Positions 42,745 through 50,803 of a stretch of 64,000 nt of DNA are shown one piece after another. The position numbers and the translations under genes were made by a program. The stretch is from contig DLNM01000052.1 in the NCBI GenBank assembly GCA_002479485.1, forward strand, positions 62,001 to 126,000, read 5' to 3'. A model generated the notes under the pieces. The model had not been told where the DNA came from, searched no databases, and saw nothing but the letters and a program-made list of their open reading frames with translations. Each line of letters opens with the position of its first letter. The first letter of the stretch is position 1. Source of the stretch: Firmicutes bacterium UBA7510 (GTDB lineage: Bacteria > Bacillota > Clostridia > Tissierellales > Sedimentibacteraceae).

Positions 42745-42942
42745 ATGTTAGCAGTTAGCTCCAAATTAAGCGAAGATGTAGTTTACAACATGCTTAAATC
42801 ATTATATGATAATGGTGAAAGAGTATCAGCCGCTCATAATGTAGGAAAGTTCATAGTTAAAGAACTTGGACTAGAAGGAATGAGCATTAAATTGCATCCG
42901 GGTGCTGAGAAATATTTTAAAGAAATAGGTATGTTTAAATAG
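42745..42942 (+). pseudogene. C-terminal fragment of a TAXI-type TRAP substrate-binding protein
   Basis: About 65 codons: SSKLSEDVVYNMLKSLYDNGERV...GLEGMSIKLHPGAEKYFKEIGMFK. The ending P-L/K-HPGAxKYxKE is characteristic of the C-terminus of TAXI-family TRAP solute-binding proteins, which are normally about 320-340 residues. The N-terminal four fifths are missing; an IS3-family fragment takes their place. There is no start signal, and a terminator follows as for the former gene. Confidence 0.8.
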
Positions 42943-42966
42943 ATTAATAGAAGAATAGTTAAATAT

Positions 42967-43007
42967 AAAAGCCTCCATATTTGTAAATAGTATTGGAGGC
43001 TTTTATT
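42967..43007 (+). terminator. Terminator after the TAXI fragment
   Basis: AAAAGCCTCCA / TGGAGGCTTTT (42967-42977 / 42994-43004), followed by ATT. Confidence 0.85.
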
Positions 43008-43008
43008 A

Positions 43009-43037
43009 TTGACACACATTAATTAGTAATGTATACT
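43009..43037 (+). promoter_or_regulatory. Promoter of the cbiH operon
   Basis: Consensus TTGACA (43009-43014), 17-bp spacer, TATACT (43032-43037), about 20 bp before the cobalamin aptamer. Confidence 0.85.
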
Positions 43038-43054
43038 AATTTTGTAAAAACAAT

Positions 43055-43242
43055 AAAAATATTAGGTGCTTTATCAAGTTTAAAAGGGAAAGAGGTTAAA
43101 ATCCTCTACAGCCCCCGCTACTGTAAGTAGGGATGAAATCTTATTATGCCACTGAATTTATTTGGGAAGGCAAAGAGAGTAAAATGAACTACAAGTCAGG
43201 AGACCTGCCTATTATTATAGTCAATCGCTTCGGTGGGAAGAT
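43055..43242 (+). promoter_or_regulatory. Cobalamin riboswitch 1
   Basis: Canonical blocks in order: AAAGGGAAAGAGGTTAAAAT, CCTCTACAGCCCCCGCTACT, GCCACTG, TTGGGAAGGC and the B12 box AAGTCAGGAGACCTGCC (43193-43209). The following terminator (43292-43345) is the expression platform. An open reading frame across it is fortuitous. Confidence 0.97.
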
Positions 43243-43291
43243 GATGGTGCTGATAATAGTATATTTATATTCGTATTTAATTATATACTTT

Positions 43292-43345
43292 AACAATGCA
43301 TATATTTCCTATCAAATTGATTGGAAATATATGCATTGTTTTTTT
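43292..43345 (+). terminator. Riboswitch-controlled terminator
   Basis: 18-bp perfect stem AACAATGCATATATTTCC / GGAAATATATGCATTGTT with TTTTT, 38 nt before the cbiH start. Confidence 0.93.
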
Positions 43346-43383
43346 GTAGGTAAATTTAAAATATAATTGTTTATGGAGGAAAG

Positions 43384-44118
43384 ATGAAATTATATGTTGT
43401 AGGCTTTGGAGCTGGCGGATATGAATATATGACTATACAGGCTAAAGAAGCTATAGAAAACAGCAGCATTATAGTCGGCTACACAGTGTATGTTGATTTA
43501 ATAAAAGAGCACTTTAAGGATAAAGAATTTTACTCAACACCTATGATGAAGGAAATAGATCGTTGTAAGTGGGCTATTGATAAGACTAAGGCTGGGAATA
43601 ATGTTGCTATGATATGTAGTGGTGACAGCGGAGTTTATGGTATGGCTAGCCTTATTTATGAGCTGACAGGTGATGATGAAAGTATTGAAATAGAGGTTGT
43701 AGCAGGAGTTACAGCAGCTTTAAGCGGTGGAGCTGTTTTAGGGGCTCCACTCACACATGATTTTGTTGTTATTAGCCTTAGTGACTTATTAACACCTATG
43801 GAGCTTATTAAAAAAAGAATTGAATGTGCTGCGATGAGTGATTTTGTTATATGCATATACAATCCGTCAAGTAAAAAAAGGTCAAGCTATTTAAGTGAGG
43901 TTTGTGACATTATACTTAAGCACAAAAATAAAGATACAGTTTGTGGTTATGTAAAAAACATAGGACGTGAGGGAGAAGAAAGCAAAATACTAACATTAGA
44001 GGAATTAAAAAATGCTGAGGTTGACATGTTCACGACCGTTTTTGTTGGTAATAGTCAAACAAAAGTAATAAATGGCAAAATGGTAACTCCCAGAGGATAT
44101 TTGGATAATTATATATAA
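43384..44118 (+). CDS. cbiH: Precorrin-3B / cobalt-factor III C17-methyltransferase
   Basis: 244 residues. Tetrapyrrole methylase fold with CbiH/CobJ hallmarks: LYVVGFGAGGYEYMT, SIIVGYTVYVDLI, MICSGDSGVYGMASLIYEL (SAM site) and DFVICIYNPSSKKRSSYL. It methylates C17 with ring contraction in the anaerobic corrin pathway. SD GGAGG precedes ATG 43384. First gene behind cobalamin riboswitch 1, followed by the cobalt transporter. Confidence 0.95.
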   Translation: MKLYVVGFGAGGYEYMTIQAKEAIENSSIIVGYTVYVDLIKEHFKDKEFYSTPMMKEIDRCKWAIDKTKAGNNVAMICSGDSGVYGMASLIYELTGDDESIEIEVVAGVTAALSGGAVLGAPLTHDFVVISLSDLLTPMELIKKRIECAAMSDFVICIYNPSSKKRSSYLSEVCDIILKHKNKDTVCGYVKNIGREGEESKILTLEELKNAEVDMFTTVFVGNSQTKVINGKMVTPRGYLDNYI

Positions 44119-44152
44119 ATATTAAAATAAAAATATTAAAGGAGGACTTATT

Positions 44153-44914
44153 ATGTCTACAAAACAAAGAAGATTAATTGTAGTTGCTATGTCTTTTACA
44201 ATTATGTTTGGTATTGTGCCAAATGTTGGCGCAATGCACATTATGGAAGGATATTTACAAGCTAAATATTGTATTGTCTGGGGTGTTTTATGTATACCTT
44301 TTTTAGTAGCTGGTTTCTTTTCTATTAAAAAAATTACATTTGAATACAGAAGAGCATTATTAATTTTAGCAATGGCGGGAGCATTTGCTTTTGTACTATC
44401 ATCATTAAAAATTCCGTCAGTTACTGGAAGTAGCTCACATCCAACTGGAACTGGACTAGGGGCTATATTATTTGGACCGAGTGTTATGAGCATTATAGGT
44501 ATTATTGTATTATTATTTCAAGCTATGTTGCTTGCACATGGTGGATTAACAACTCTTGGTGCCAATACTTTTTCAATGGCGATTGCTGGTCCATTTTTAA
44601 CTTACGGAATATATAAGCTTGGAATGAAGTTTAAGCTTCCTAAGTTTTTTACAGTATTATTAGCCTCTGCTTTAGGTAATTTATTTACATATTGCATAAC
44701 ATCTTTCCAGTTAGCTATAGCATATCCATCAGAGGTTGGCGGAGTAATGGCGTCAATGGGAAAATTTTTAACAATTTTCGCTCTTACGCAAATACCTCTA
44801 GCAATAATCGAGGGTATTTTAACTGCTTTAGTTATTGGAATATTAGAAAAATATGCAGCCCCTGAACTTTCTGAAATAGGATATTTAAAAGGAGGTATTA
44901 CGAATGAAAATTAA
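44153..44914 (+). CDS. cbiM: CbiM, substrate-specific component of the cobalt ECF transporter
   Basis: 253 residues. The N-terminal signal-like helix ends ...VGA before MHIMEGYL. The new N-terminal Met-His after processing is the Co2+ ligand pattern of CbiM/NikM. Six further membrane helices include SSSHPTGTGLGAILFGPSVM and LAHGGLTTLGANTFSMAIAGP. It binds and translocates Co2+ with CbiN and the CbiQO module. The 3' end overlaps cbiN by 11 nt. Confidence 0.96.
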   Translation: MSTKQRRLIVVAMSFTIMFGIVPNVGAMHIMEGYLQAKYCIVWGVLCIPFLVAGFFSIKKITFEYRRALLILAMAGAFAFVLSSLKIPSVTGSSSHPTGTGLGAILFGPSVMSIIGIIVLLFQAMLLAHGGLTTLGANTFSMAIAGPFLTYGIYKLGMKFKLPKFFTVLLASALGNLFTYCITSFQLAIAYPSEVGGVMASMGKFLTIFALTQIPLAIIEGILTALVIGILEKYAAPELSEIGYLKGGITNEN

Positions 44915-45203
44915 TGCCAAAATAGTAATTCTTTCTTTAGTCGTATGTGCGCTAATAGCAGTTATACCTTTACTTGTAATTGACTCTGAATTTGGTGGAG
45001 CAGATGGTGCAGCAGGTGATGTTGTTGCTGAAATTTTGAATGTCGAAGAATATAAGCCTTGGGCAGAGCCAATAATGGAACCGCCAGGCGGAGAAACAGA
45101 ATCATTGCTATTCTGTCTCCAAGCTGCATTAGGTGCCGGAGTTTTCGGATATGGCTTAGGAGTTTTAATAGAAAGAAAGAGAAAAAAATCAACAGACAAG
45201 TAA
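44904..45203 (+). CDS. cbiN: CbiN, cobalt transport accessory protein
   Basis: 99 residues and two membrane helices (residues about 6-25 and 69-88) around an extracytoplasmic loop with FGGADGAAGDVVAE, YKPWAEP and PPGGETESLLFCLQAALGA, all CbiN signatures. It promotes metal insertion into CbiM. Start inside cbiM; cbiQ follows 18 nt after the stop. Confidence 0.95.
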   Translation: MKINAKIVILSLVVCALIAVIPLLVIDSEFGGADGAAGDVVAEILNVEEYKPWAEPIMEPPGGETESLLFCLQAALGAGVFGYGLGVLIERKRKKSTDK

Positions 45204-45221
45204 TTGATAACGGAGAAATAT

Positions 45222-45992
45222 ATGATAGATAGTGTTGCATATTCATCAAAATTTAGATATAAAAGTCCTTGCTTAAAGTTTTCTTTTGCAATGACTACTT
45301 TGATATTATGTGTAATTGATAGATCTATAATATTATCCTTGCTAGTATTAACACTTATGGGTGCCCTGATTATATATAGCAGCAGGGCTTCTCTACATTT
45401 TTTTATGCATTTAATATCTATACCAATTTTATTTGTGGTAATTAGTACAATAACAATTATGGTTAATATATCAGAATCTCCATTATCAGGCTTTGCAATA
45501 CCTGTTTTTGGAAAATTCATTACGATTAGTAGAAAAGGCTTTTATGATGGAATAACACTCATGCTGACTGCGCTTAGTTCTGTTTCTTGTTTATATTTTT
45601 TATCATTAACAACACCAATTACTGATATATTAATTGTGTTAAAAAGTTTACATTGCCCAGCTATAATTATTGAGCTAGTTATGCTTATATATAGATTTAT
45701 TTTTATTTTATTAAATCTGGCACATTCAATTTCAACTTCACAAAAAAGTCGTCTTGGAAATTTAAACTTTTTTACATCATTAAGGTCAATGGCAGCATTA
45801 ACTTCAGTCTTGCTCATACGTGCATTAAATTATTCAAGTTCTTTATATGACGCTATGGAATCACGCTGCTATGATGGAACAATATATGCTTTACAAGAGA
45901 CTCAAAGAGTAAAGAAGAATGAAGTTATAACTGTTGTTTTAATAGAATTTATATTTTTATGTATTTGTATAAGAAAATGGTGGTGGTACTAA
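45222..45992 (+). CDS. cbiQ: CbiQ, cobalt ECF transporter T component
   Basis: 256 residues from ATG 45222 (SD CGGAGAAA). Five to six membrane helices. The ECF-T coupling motif near the C-terminus reads RALNYSSSLYDAMESRCYDG (A-x-x-x-R-C/G pattern), which contacts the ATPase. The TAA shares one base with the cbiO ATG (TAATG). Confidence 0.94.
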   Translation: MIDSVAYSSKFRYKSPCLKFSFAMTTLILCVIDRSIILSLLVLTLMGALIIYSSRASLHFFMHLISIPILFVVISTITIMVNISESPLSGFAIPVFGKFITISRKGFYDGITLMLTALSSVSCLYFLSLTTPITDILIVLKSLHCPAIIIELVMLIYRFIFILLNLAHSISTSQKSRLGNLNFFTSLRSMAALTSVLLIRALNYSSSLYDAMESRCYDGTIYALQETQRVKKNEVITVVLIEFIFLCICIRKWWWY

Positions 45993-46834
45993 TGAATAAA
46001 ATAGTAGAAGTTAAAGATTGCTTTTACACCTATGAGGATGGTTCGCAGGCGTTAAAAGGAGTAAATTTTACTATAAATGAAGGAGAAAAAATTGCCTTAT
46101 TAGGTGCAAATGGTTCAGGAAAATCAACTATGTTCTTATGCTTAAATGGTATTCTAAAACCACAAAAGGGGCAAATATTGTTTAATGAAAGACCTATAAA
46201 TTATTCTAAAAAGGATCTATTGAAATTGCGAAGTCAAGTAGGCATAGTTTTTCAAGAGCCTGATAAGCAGTTGTTTTGTTCTAGCGTTTATCAAGAAATC
46301 TCATTTGGTATTTTAAATTTAGGTGTTGATGAGGAAACAGCTAAAGAAATTGTAGAAAATATTATTGGAGAATTAGAAATTACACCTTTTAAAAATAAAC
46401 CTACACACTTTCTAAGCGGTGGGCAAAAAAAACAGGTGTCAATAGCTGATGTTGTAGTAATGAGCCCTAGGCTTATAATTTTAGATGAGCCTGCCTCTGC
46501 GTTAGATCCTAAGCATACAGAAATTGTAAGAAATATGATAGATAATCTTAGTAAAAAAAATATGACAGTGATAGTTTCAACACATGATATGAATTATGCT
46601 CTTGAATGGGCAGACCGTGTAATTATATTTGAAAATGGCAAGGTTTTAGCAGAAGGTAGTCCAGAAGATATACTTTCTGATGAAGAATTGATAATTAAAT
46701 CTAACCTATTGCAGCCAGAAGTAATAAAATTATTTTTAAGGCTATGTAATGAAGGAGTATTAGATAAAAGTCTTTCAGTTCCTAAAACAATGGATAAATT
46801 AGCAAATTATATTATAGAAAGGAATAAAATATGA
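45992..46834 (+). CDS. cbiO: CbiO, cobalt ECF transporter ATPase
   Basis: 280 residues from ATG 45992; translation is coupled to cbiQ, with a GGTGG run as SD. Walker A LGANGSGKST, Q-loop VFQEPDKQLF, signature FLSGGQKKQ, Walker B LIILDEPASALD and switch His STHDM. Powers Co2+ uptake through CbiMNQ. The 3' end overlaps cbiK (ATGA). Confidence 0.96.
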   Translation: MNKIVEVKDCFYTYEDGSQALKGVNFTINEGEKIALLGANGSGKSTMFLCLNGILKPQKGQILFNERPINYSKKDLLKLRSQVGIVFQEPDKQLFCSSVYQEISFGILNLGVDEETAKEIVENIIGELEITPFKNKPTHFLSGGQKKQVSIADVVVMSPRLIILDEPASALDPKHTEIVRNMIDNLSKKNMTVIVSTHDMNYALEWADRVIIFENGKVLAEGSPEDILSDEELIIKSNLLQPEVIKLFLRLCNEGVLDKSLSVPKTMDKLANYIIERNKI

Positions 46835-47625
46835 AATCAAAAAACAAAGGAATTTTAGTTGTTAGCTTTGGAACCACTCACAAGGATACCAGAGAAAAAA
46901 CAATTGATGCAATAGAAGCTGCAATAAGAAATGAATTTGCAGATTATAGAGTTTATAGAGCGTACACAAGCAATATAGTCATGCGAATAATAGAGAAACA
47001 GGAAAAAATATATATTTTAAATGTAGAAGAAGCCATTTTACAAATGCTTGAGGATGGTATTGAAGAAATAATAATTCAACCAACTCATGTAATAGAAGGT
47101 ATAGAGTATGAAAAAATAGTAAAAACTTCATTAAAATATAAAGATAAATTTAAAAAGTTTGTAATAAGTAGTCCATTATTAAGTCAAAGTATGGATTATG
47201 AAAAAGCCTCTGATTTAATAATTGATGAGTTTAAAAAAGCAGAAATAATTGATAATACAAAGCATGCCTTTATACTTATGGGACATGGCAGTGAGCATAG
47301 TGCCAATAAGAGCTATACGGTTTTACAAAATGAAGTTAACAAAAGGGGTTACAAAAATATATTTATTGGTACTGTAGAAGGTGAGCCAAATATCGAAGAT
47401 ATTATAAAAATCATGGAAGACCATAGTTACGATACAGTAACATTGATACCTTTTATGATTGTTGCTGGAGACCATGCTAAAAATGATATGATTGGTGATG
47501 ATGAAGATTCATGGAAATCATTACTTGAAAAAGAAGGCTATGAAGTTAACTACATACTAAAGGGGTTAGGAGAAATTAAAGAAATTCAAAATATGTTTAT
47601 ACAGCGCATAAAGGATAATATTTAA
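46831..47625 (+). CDS. cbiK: Anaerobic sirohydrochlorin cobaltochelatase
   Basis: 264 residues, a chelatase of the CbiK type: GILVVSFGTTHKDTREKTIDAIE, AYTSNIVMRII, QPTHVIEGIEYEK and MGHGSEHSANKSY with the catalytic/metal His pair, plus MIVAGDHAKNDMIGD. Inserts Co2+ into sirohydrochlorin, the first committed step of the anaerobic branch. No export signal, so cytosolic. Last gene of riboswitch-1 operon: uptake and insertion of cobalt are encoded together. Confidence 0.96.
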   Translation: MKSKNKGILVVSFGTTHKDTREKTIDAIEAAIRNEFADYRVYRAYTSNIVMRIIEKQEKIYILNVEEAILQMLEDGIEEIIIQPTHVIEGIEYEKIVKTSLKYKDKFKKFVISSPLLSQSMDYEKASDLIIDEFKKAEIIDNTKHAFILMGHGSEHSANKSYTVLQNEVNKRGYKNIFIGTVEGEPNIEDIIKIMEDHSYDTVTLIPFMIVAGDHAKNDMIGDDEDSWKSLLEKEGYEVNYILKGLGEIKEIQNMFIQRIKDNI

Positions 47626-47645
47626 TGCAATAACTTATTATAAAT

Positions 47646-47673
47646 AAAAAAGCCTTTAAAAAAAGGCTTTTTT
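47646..47673 (+). terminator. Terminator of the cbiH-cbiK operon
   Basis: AAAAAGCCTTT-AAAA-AAAGGCTTTTTT, between converging genes. Confidence 0.9.
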
Positions 47674-47676
47674 CTT

Positions 47677-48219
47677 CTAGCTTTTATCAAGCTTATTATC
47701 TTCCAAATCAGTTTTGGGAATAAATTTTTTTAAATACTTTGTTGATACATACTTATTAACAACAGTAGCAACTATTACCCCTATAAAGGTTTCAAGTATT
47801 CTTGTAAATGGATATGTACTATTATCACCGTAAAGTCTATGGCTAGTCAAAATGCTTATAAACACTACACAACCAATAGAAGCAGAAGAAGAGCATTTAA
47901 GCAGTACACAGGCATGTATTAATACTATTACTCCTATTGGAATCAATAATAAGTATATTTTTGAATTTGAAGTATACTCGCCTATATAGAACACAATAAG
48001 ACCAATAACTGCCGCTATACTTGTGCCTATAAGTCTGCTTTTTCCAGCTTCTACTGTTTCCTCAACTGTTTGCTGCATACACACAACTGAAGCAATACAT
48101 GCATAAAAGGCATTTTCAAAACCTAAAACTTCAAATATTAATAAATCTATGAATATGGCTACTGCCGTTTTAATATTCCTCATTCCGGGAATATATTTTT
48201 TAAGATTTTTTTCTTTCAT
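47677..48219 (-). CDS. FUSC / aromatic-acid-exporter-family membrane protein
   Basis: 180 residues, about five membrane helices after a basic N-terminus. The N-terminal stretch MRNIKTAVAIFIDLLIFEVLGFENAFYACIASVVCMQQTVEETVEAGKSRLIGTSIAA, with its T-V-E-E-T-x-x-x-G-x-x-R core, is that of the short Gram-positive FUSC/ArAE proteins. The large cytosolic domain of full-size members is absent. Transport substrate unknown. Its ATG overlaps the stop of the upstream gene by one base (TAATG), so the two are a translationally coupled pair. Confidence 0.82.
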   Translation of the reverse strand: MKEKNLKKYIPGMRNIKTAVAIFIDLLIFEVLGFENAFYACIASVVCMQQTVEETVEAGKSRLIGTSIAAVIGLIVFYIGEYTSNSKIYLLLIPIGVIVLIHACVLLKCSSSASIGCVVFISILTSHRLYGDNSTYPFTRILETFIGVIVATVVNKYVSTKYLKKFIPKTDLEDNKLDKS

Positions 48220-48653
48220 TACTTATATATTACCTCATTAATATATGATAAATTTAATTTTTCTAAATTTAATACGCTATCATATATATGTATAGAACTG
48301 TTACTGTAATAAGGCATTGTCACATCAAGCACTACAACTATATCATAGTTAATAATTTTTAGAATTACTTTCCCAGTCATAGTAATACAATAACCTTCTG
48401 CCTCTAAACAGTGTTCATTGTCAAACCTTATAAGTAAAGGCTCAATAAATCTTTCATAATTGTACTTATAATCATCTACATTTGATATTATACCATCAGT
48501 TATAATATCCTGATTTTTATTAATAGCCTCTTCTAATACAATCTTTAAAGTATATGCTAAACCGTTAGTTTCTAAGTACGATAAATTTTCCTTAATGCCG
48601 TGATTCTTGATTAATTCATAAAAATACTTTTTGCTTCTTAATTCGTATATCAT
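48219..48653 (-). CDS. Hypothetical protein coupled to the FUSC-type gene
   Basis: 144 residues, soluble, starting MIYELRSKKYFYELIKNHGIKENLSYLE and rich in Ile/Asn/Tyr. The C-terminal half alternates beta-like stretches (GKVILKIINYDIVVVLDVTMPYY). No recognisable domain. The one-base overlap with the membrane protein gene suggests a partner or cytosolic subunit. A weak SD precedes ATG 48653 (GAGGATTAGA). Confidence 0.65.
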   Translation of the reverse strand: MIYELRSKKYFYELIKNHGIKENLSYLETNGLAYTLKIVLEEAINKNQDIITDGIISNVDDYKYNYERFIEPLLIRFDNEHCLEAEGYCITMTGKVILKIINYDIVVVLDVTMPYYSNSSIHIYDSVLNLEKLNLSYINEVIYK

Positions 48654-48777
48654 TCTAATCCTCCATTCATGCCAGTTATTGTGATTATATCATTAAAACT
48701 TTACCTACAACATTTCTATCAAAATCAAATCTTATTATTAATAATACCCCAAATAGTAATATAAAAAACTTGTTATT

Positions 48778-50328
48778 TTAATTTCGTTTATTAGCAGATT
48801 TATTGTTAGTTAACTGATTATCGCTGCATACTATCATAGGCTCAAAGGCCTTTTTCATCTGATGAGGAGTGTGCTTGTAACCACAATTATTTAGAGAGTC
48901 TTCATAATATTTTCTAAGCTGGTTTTTAAACTTAGGATGTGCACAATTTTCAATTATTGTTACTGCCTTTTCCTTCGGACTTAGTCCTCTTAAATCAGCT
49001 ACACCTTGTTCTGTAATAATTATATGTACATCATGTTCAGTATGATCAACATGAGTAACAAAAGGTACAATACTTGATACTGTTCCATTTGTTGCTGTTG
49101 ATGCTGTTGTAAAAATTGTCAAGGACGAATTTCTGGCAAAGTCACCAGAGCCACCAATGCCATTCATCATTCTAGAGCCATTAATATGAGTAGAGTTAAC
49201 ATTTCCATACATATCCACTTCAATAGCTGTATTTATTGCAATTATTCCCAACCTTCTAATTACTTCAGGGTTATTACTTATTTCTTGAGGACGTAAAATT
49301 ATTTTGTCCTTGTATTTGTATATGTTTTCGTAGAAGTATCTTAATTTAGAAGGTGAAAGTGTAAGTGCAGTAGCAGATGCAAATTTAATCTTAGAGCTGT
49401 CAATTAAATCAAGAACAGCATCTTGAAGAACCTCTGAATAAAGCGTTAAACTGCTAAAATCAGAGTCTAAAAGTCCGCTTAACACTGCATTAGCTACATT
49501 TCCAACACCAGATTGTATAGGTCTTAGGTTATGAGTCATTCTTCCTTCTTTTATTTCTTTATTTAACAAACTTATTAGATTATTAGCCATTTGTTTAGAA
49601 ATCTGATCTATAGGAGTAACATCCTTACCCGTATCAATCATATCTGATATGACAATTGCAGCAATTTTTTCTTTGTTACACTTTATATATGGCATACCGA
49701 TTTTGTTATTTGCCATAACTATTGGTATAGGCTCTGTTTCAGGAGCTTTTTTAGGACTGTATATGTCATGAATACCTTCCAGAGCTAATGGCTGTGCAAT
49801 GTTTAGCTCAACTATTACCTTATCAGCATATTCAACTATATTATTGGAGCAGCCAACTGAAGTGGACGGAATAATATTTCCATCCTCGTCTATGGCAATT
49901 GCTTCAATTATTGCTAAGTCTATTTTTCCGAAATTCCCATTTTTAATCCATAATGGCACATGACTTAGATGCATATCCGCATATTCAACGGTTCCGTTAT
50001 TTATAGCATCTCTAATTTCGTTGTTTGTTTGATATGGATATCTTTTTTTAATTACTCCGGCATTGGTAAGTTCACCATCAAGTTCATCTCCAACTGAAGC
50101 ACCTGTTATTAATGTTATTCCTATCTTTTCACCGTTATGCGCTCTTTTTGCAAGAGCTTTAGGTACAATTTTAGGATAGCCTGCTGGTGTGAATCCGCTT
50201 GTTCCAACAATCATTCCATCTTTTACGAGCTTTGCTGCATCATCTGCTGTTACTATTTTTTCTATAAGAGATTCATCTTTTAATCTGTCCTTAAATACTG
50301 ATTTTACTGTTTTTATCAGGCTATTCAA
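48778..50328 (-). CDS. Acetyl-CoA hydrolase / succinyl-CoA:acetate CoA-transferase family (Cat1-like)
   Basis: 516 residues from TTG 50328, spaced 8 nt from GGAGG; a TTG at 50343 overlaps the SD. Family I-type CoA-transferase of the Cat1/AarC/Ach1 group: MIVGTSGFTPAGYPK, the SEVLQDAV region where the catalytic Glu of the family lies, GGSGDFARNSSLTIFTTAS and EQGVADLRGLSPKEKA. It moves CoA between succinyl-, acetyl-, propionyl- or butyryl-CoA and free acids. Unusually, the only regulatory leader in front of it is a cobalamin riboswitch (50543-50700), so its expression should fall when B12 is ample. Confidence 0.9.
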   Translation of the reverse strand: MNSLIKTVKSVFKDRLKDESLIEKIVTADDAAKLVKDGMIVGTSGFTPAGYPKIVPKALAKRAHNGEKIGITLITGASVGDELDGELTNAGVIKKRYPYQTNNEIRDAINNGTVEYADMHLSHVPLWIKNGNFGKIDLAIIEAIAIDEDGNIIPSTSVGCSNNIVEYADKVIVELNIAQPLALEGIHDIYSPKKAPETEPIPIVMANNKIGMPYIKCNKEKIAAIVISDMIDTGKDVTPIDQISKQMANNLISLLNKEIKEGRMTHNLRPIQSGVGNVANAVLSGLLDSDFSSLTLYSEVLQDAVLDLIDSSKIKFASATALTLSPSKLRYFYENIYKYKDKIILRPQEISNNPEVIRRLGIIAINTAIEVDMYGNVNSTHINGSRMMNGIGGSGDFARNSSLTIFTTASTATNGTVSSIVPFVTHVDHTEHDVHIIITEQGVADLRGLSPKEKAVTIIENCAHPKFKNQLRKYYEDSLNNCGYKHTPHQMKKAFEPMIVCSDNQLTNNKSANKRN

Positions 50329-50352
50329 TGTTTTATCCTCCAAAATAAATAA

Positions 50353-50415
50353 GACTATGGTAATAATTCCTTGTAGCCATAGTCAGACTTTTTAATAATG
50401 TCAATTAAAAAGTCT
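50353..50415 (-). promoter_or_regulatory. Tandem hairpins in the CoA-transferase leader
   Basis: Two adjacent inverted repeats: GACTATGG / CCATAGTC (50353-50360 / 50377-50384), with a T-rich minus-strand flank, and AGACTTTTTAAT / ATTAAAAAGTCT (50385-50396 / 50404-50415, perfect 12 bp). They lie between the riboswitch terminator and the start codon and may be a second attenuator. Confidence 0.55.
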
Positions 50416-50444
50416 TTAAAGTATTTATCATTAACAAACAAAAA

Positions 50445-50465
50445 CCTCTTGATATAATCAAGAGG
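50445..50465 (-). terminator. Terminator linked to cobalamin riboswitch 2
   Basis: CCTCTTGAT-TAT-ATCAAGAGG, on the minus strand followed by TTTTTGTTTG, about 80 nt after the aptamer. Confidence 0.88.
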
Positions 50466-50542
50466 ATAGCTCGCAAATAAAAACACAGAAATCTGTATAA
50501 TCATAACACTTTCTATCGCTCGTAGAATTATTGTGCAAATAA

Positions 50543-50700
50543 GTAGGCAGGTATTCTGACTTGAGTATCATTACCTTTTTTGTCTTCCCGATTTCTCAGT
50601 GACATTTTAAAAAAGATTACTCTCTTACAGCGGCGGGACCGTGTGGGAATTACACCCAGCTTCCCTTTTAATCAATACAAAAAATATGTATTAAACCTAT
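50543..50700 (-). promoter_or_regulatory. Cobalamin riboswitch 2 (leader of the CoA-transferase gene)
   Basis: Minus-strand blocks: AAAAGGGAAGCTGGGTGTAA, TCCCGCCGCTGTAAGAG, GTCACTG, TCGGGAAGAC and the B12 box AAGTCAGAATACCTGCC. Promoter TTGACA (50757-50752), 17 bp, TATACT (50734-50729). No other gene intervenes before the CoA-transferase; the 50329-50803 gap is fully taken up by this leader. Confidence 0.95.
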
Positions 50701-50803
50701 TTACGTATATTCAATTTTAATAAGGCAAAGTATATCATTGGTATAAATGTTTGTCAATAACAATCTTTAACAAATAAAATGAAATTGGACATGACTATCC
50801 TAA

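Noticed and set aside
43133..43366. 77-codon open frame across cobalamin riboswitch 1 and its terminator
   Set aside because: It reads through the conserved aptamer and the terminator stem; there is no SD and no protein-like composition.
44885..45520. 211-codon open frame antisense to cbiN/cbiQ
   Set aside because: Mirror of well-supported coding genes; low-complexity product and no SD.
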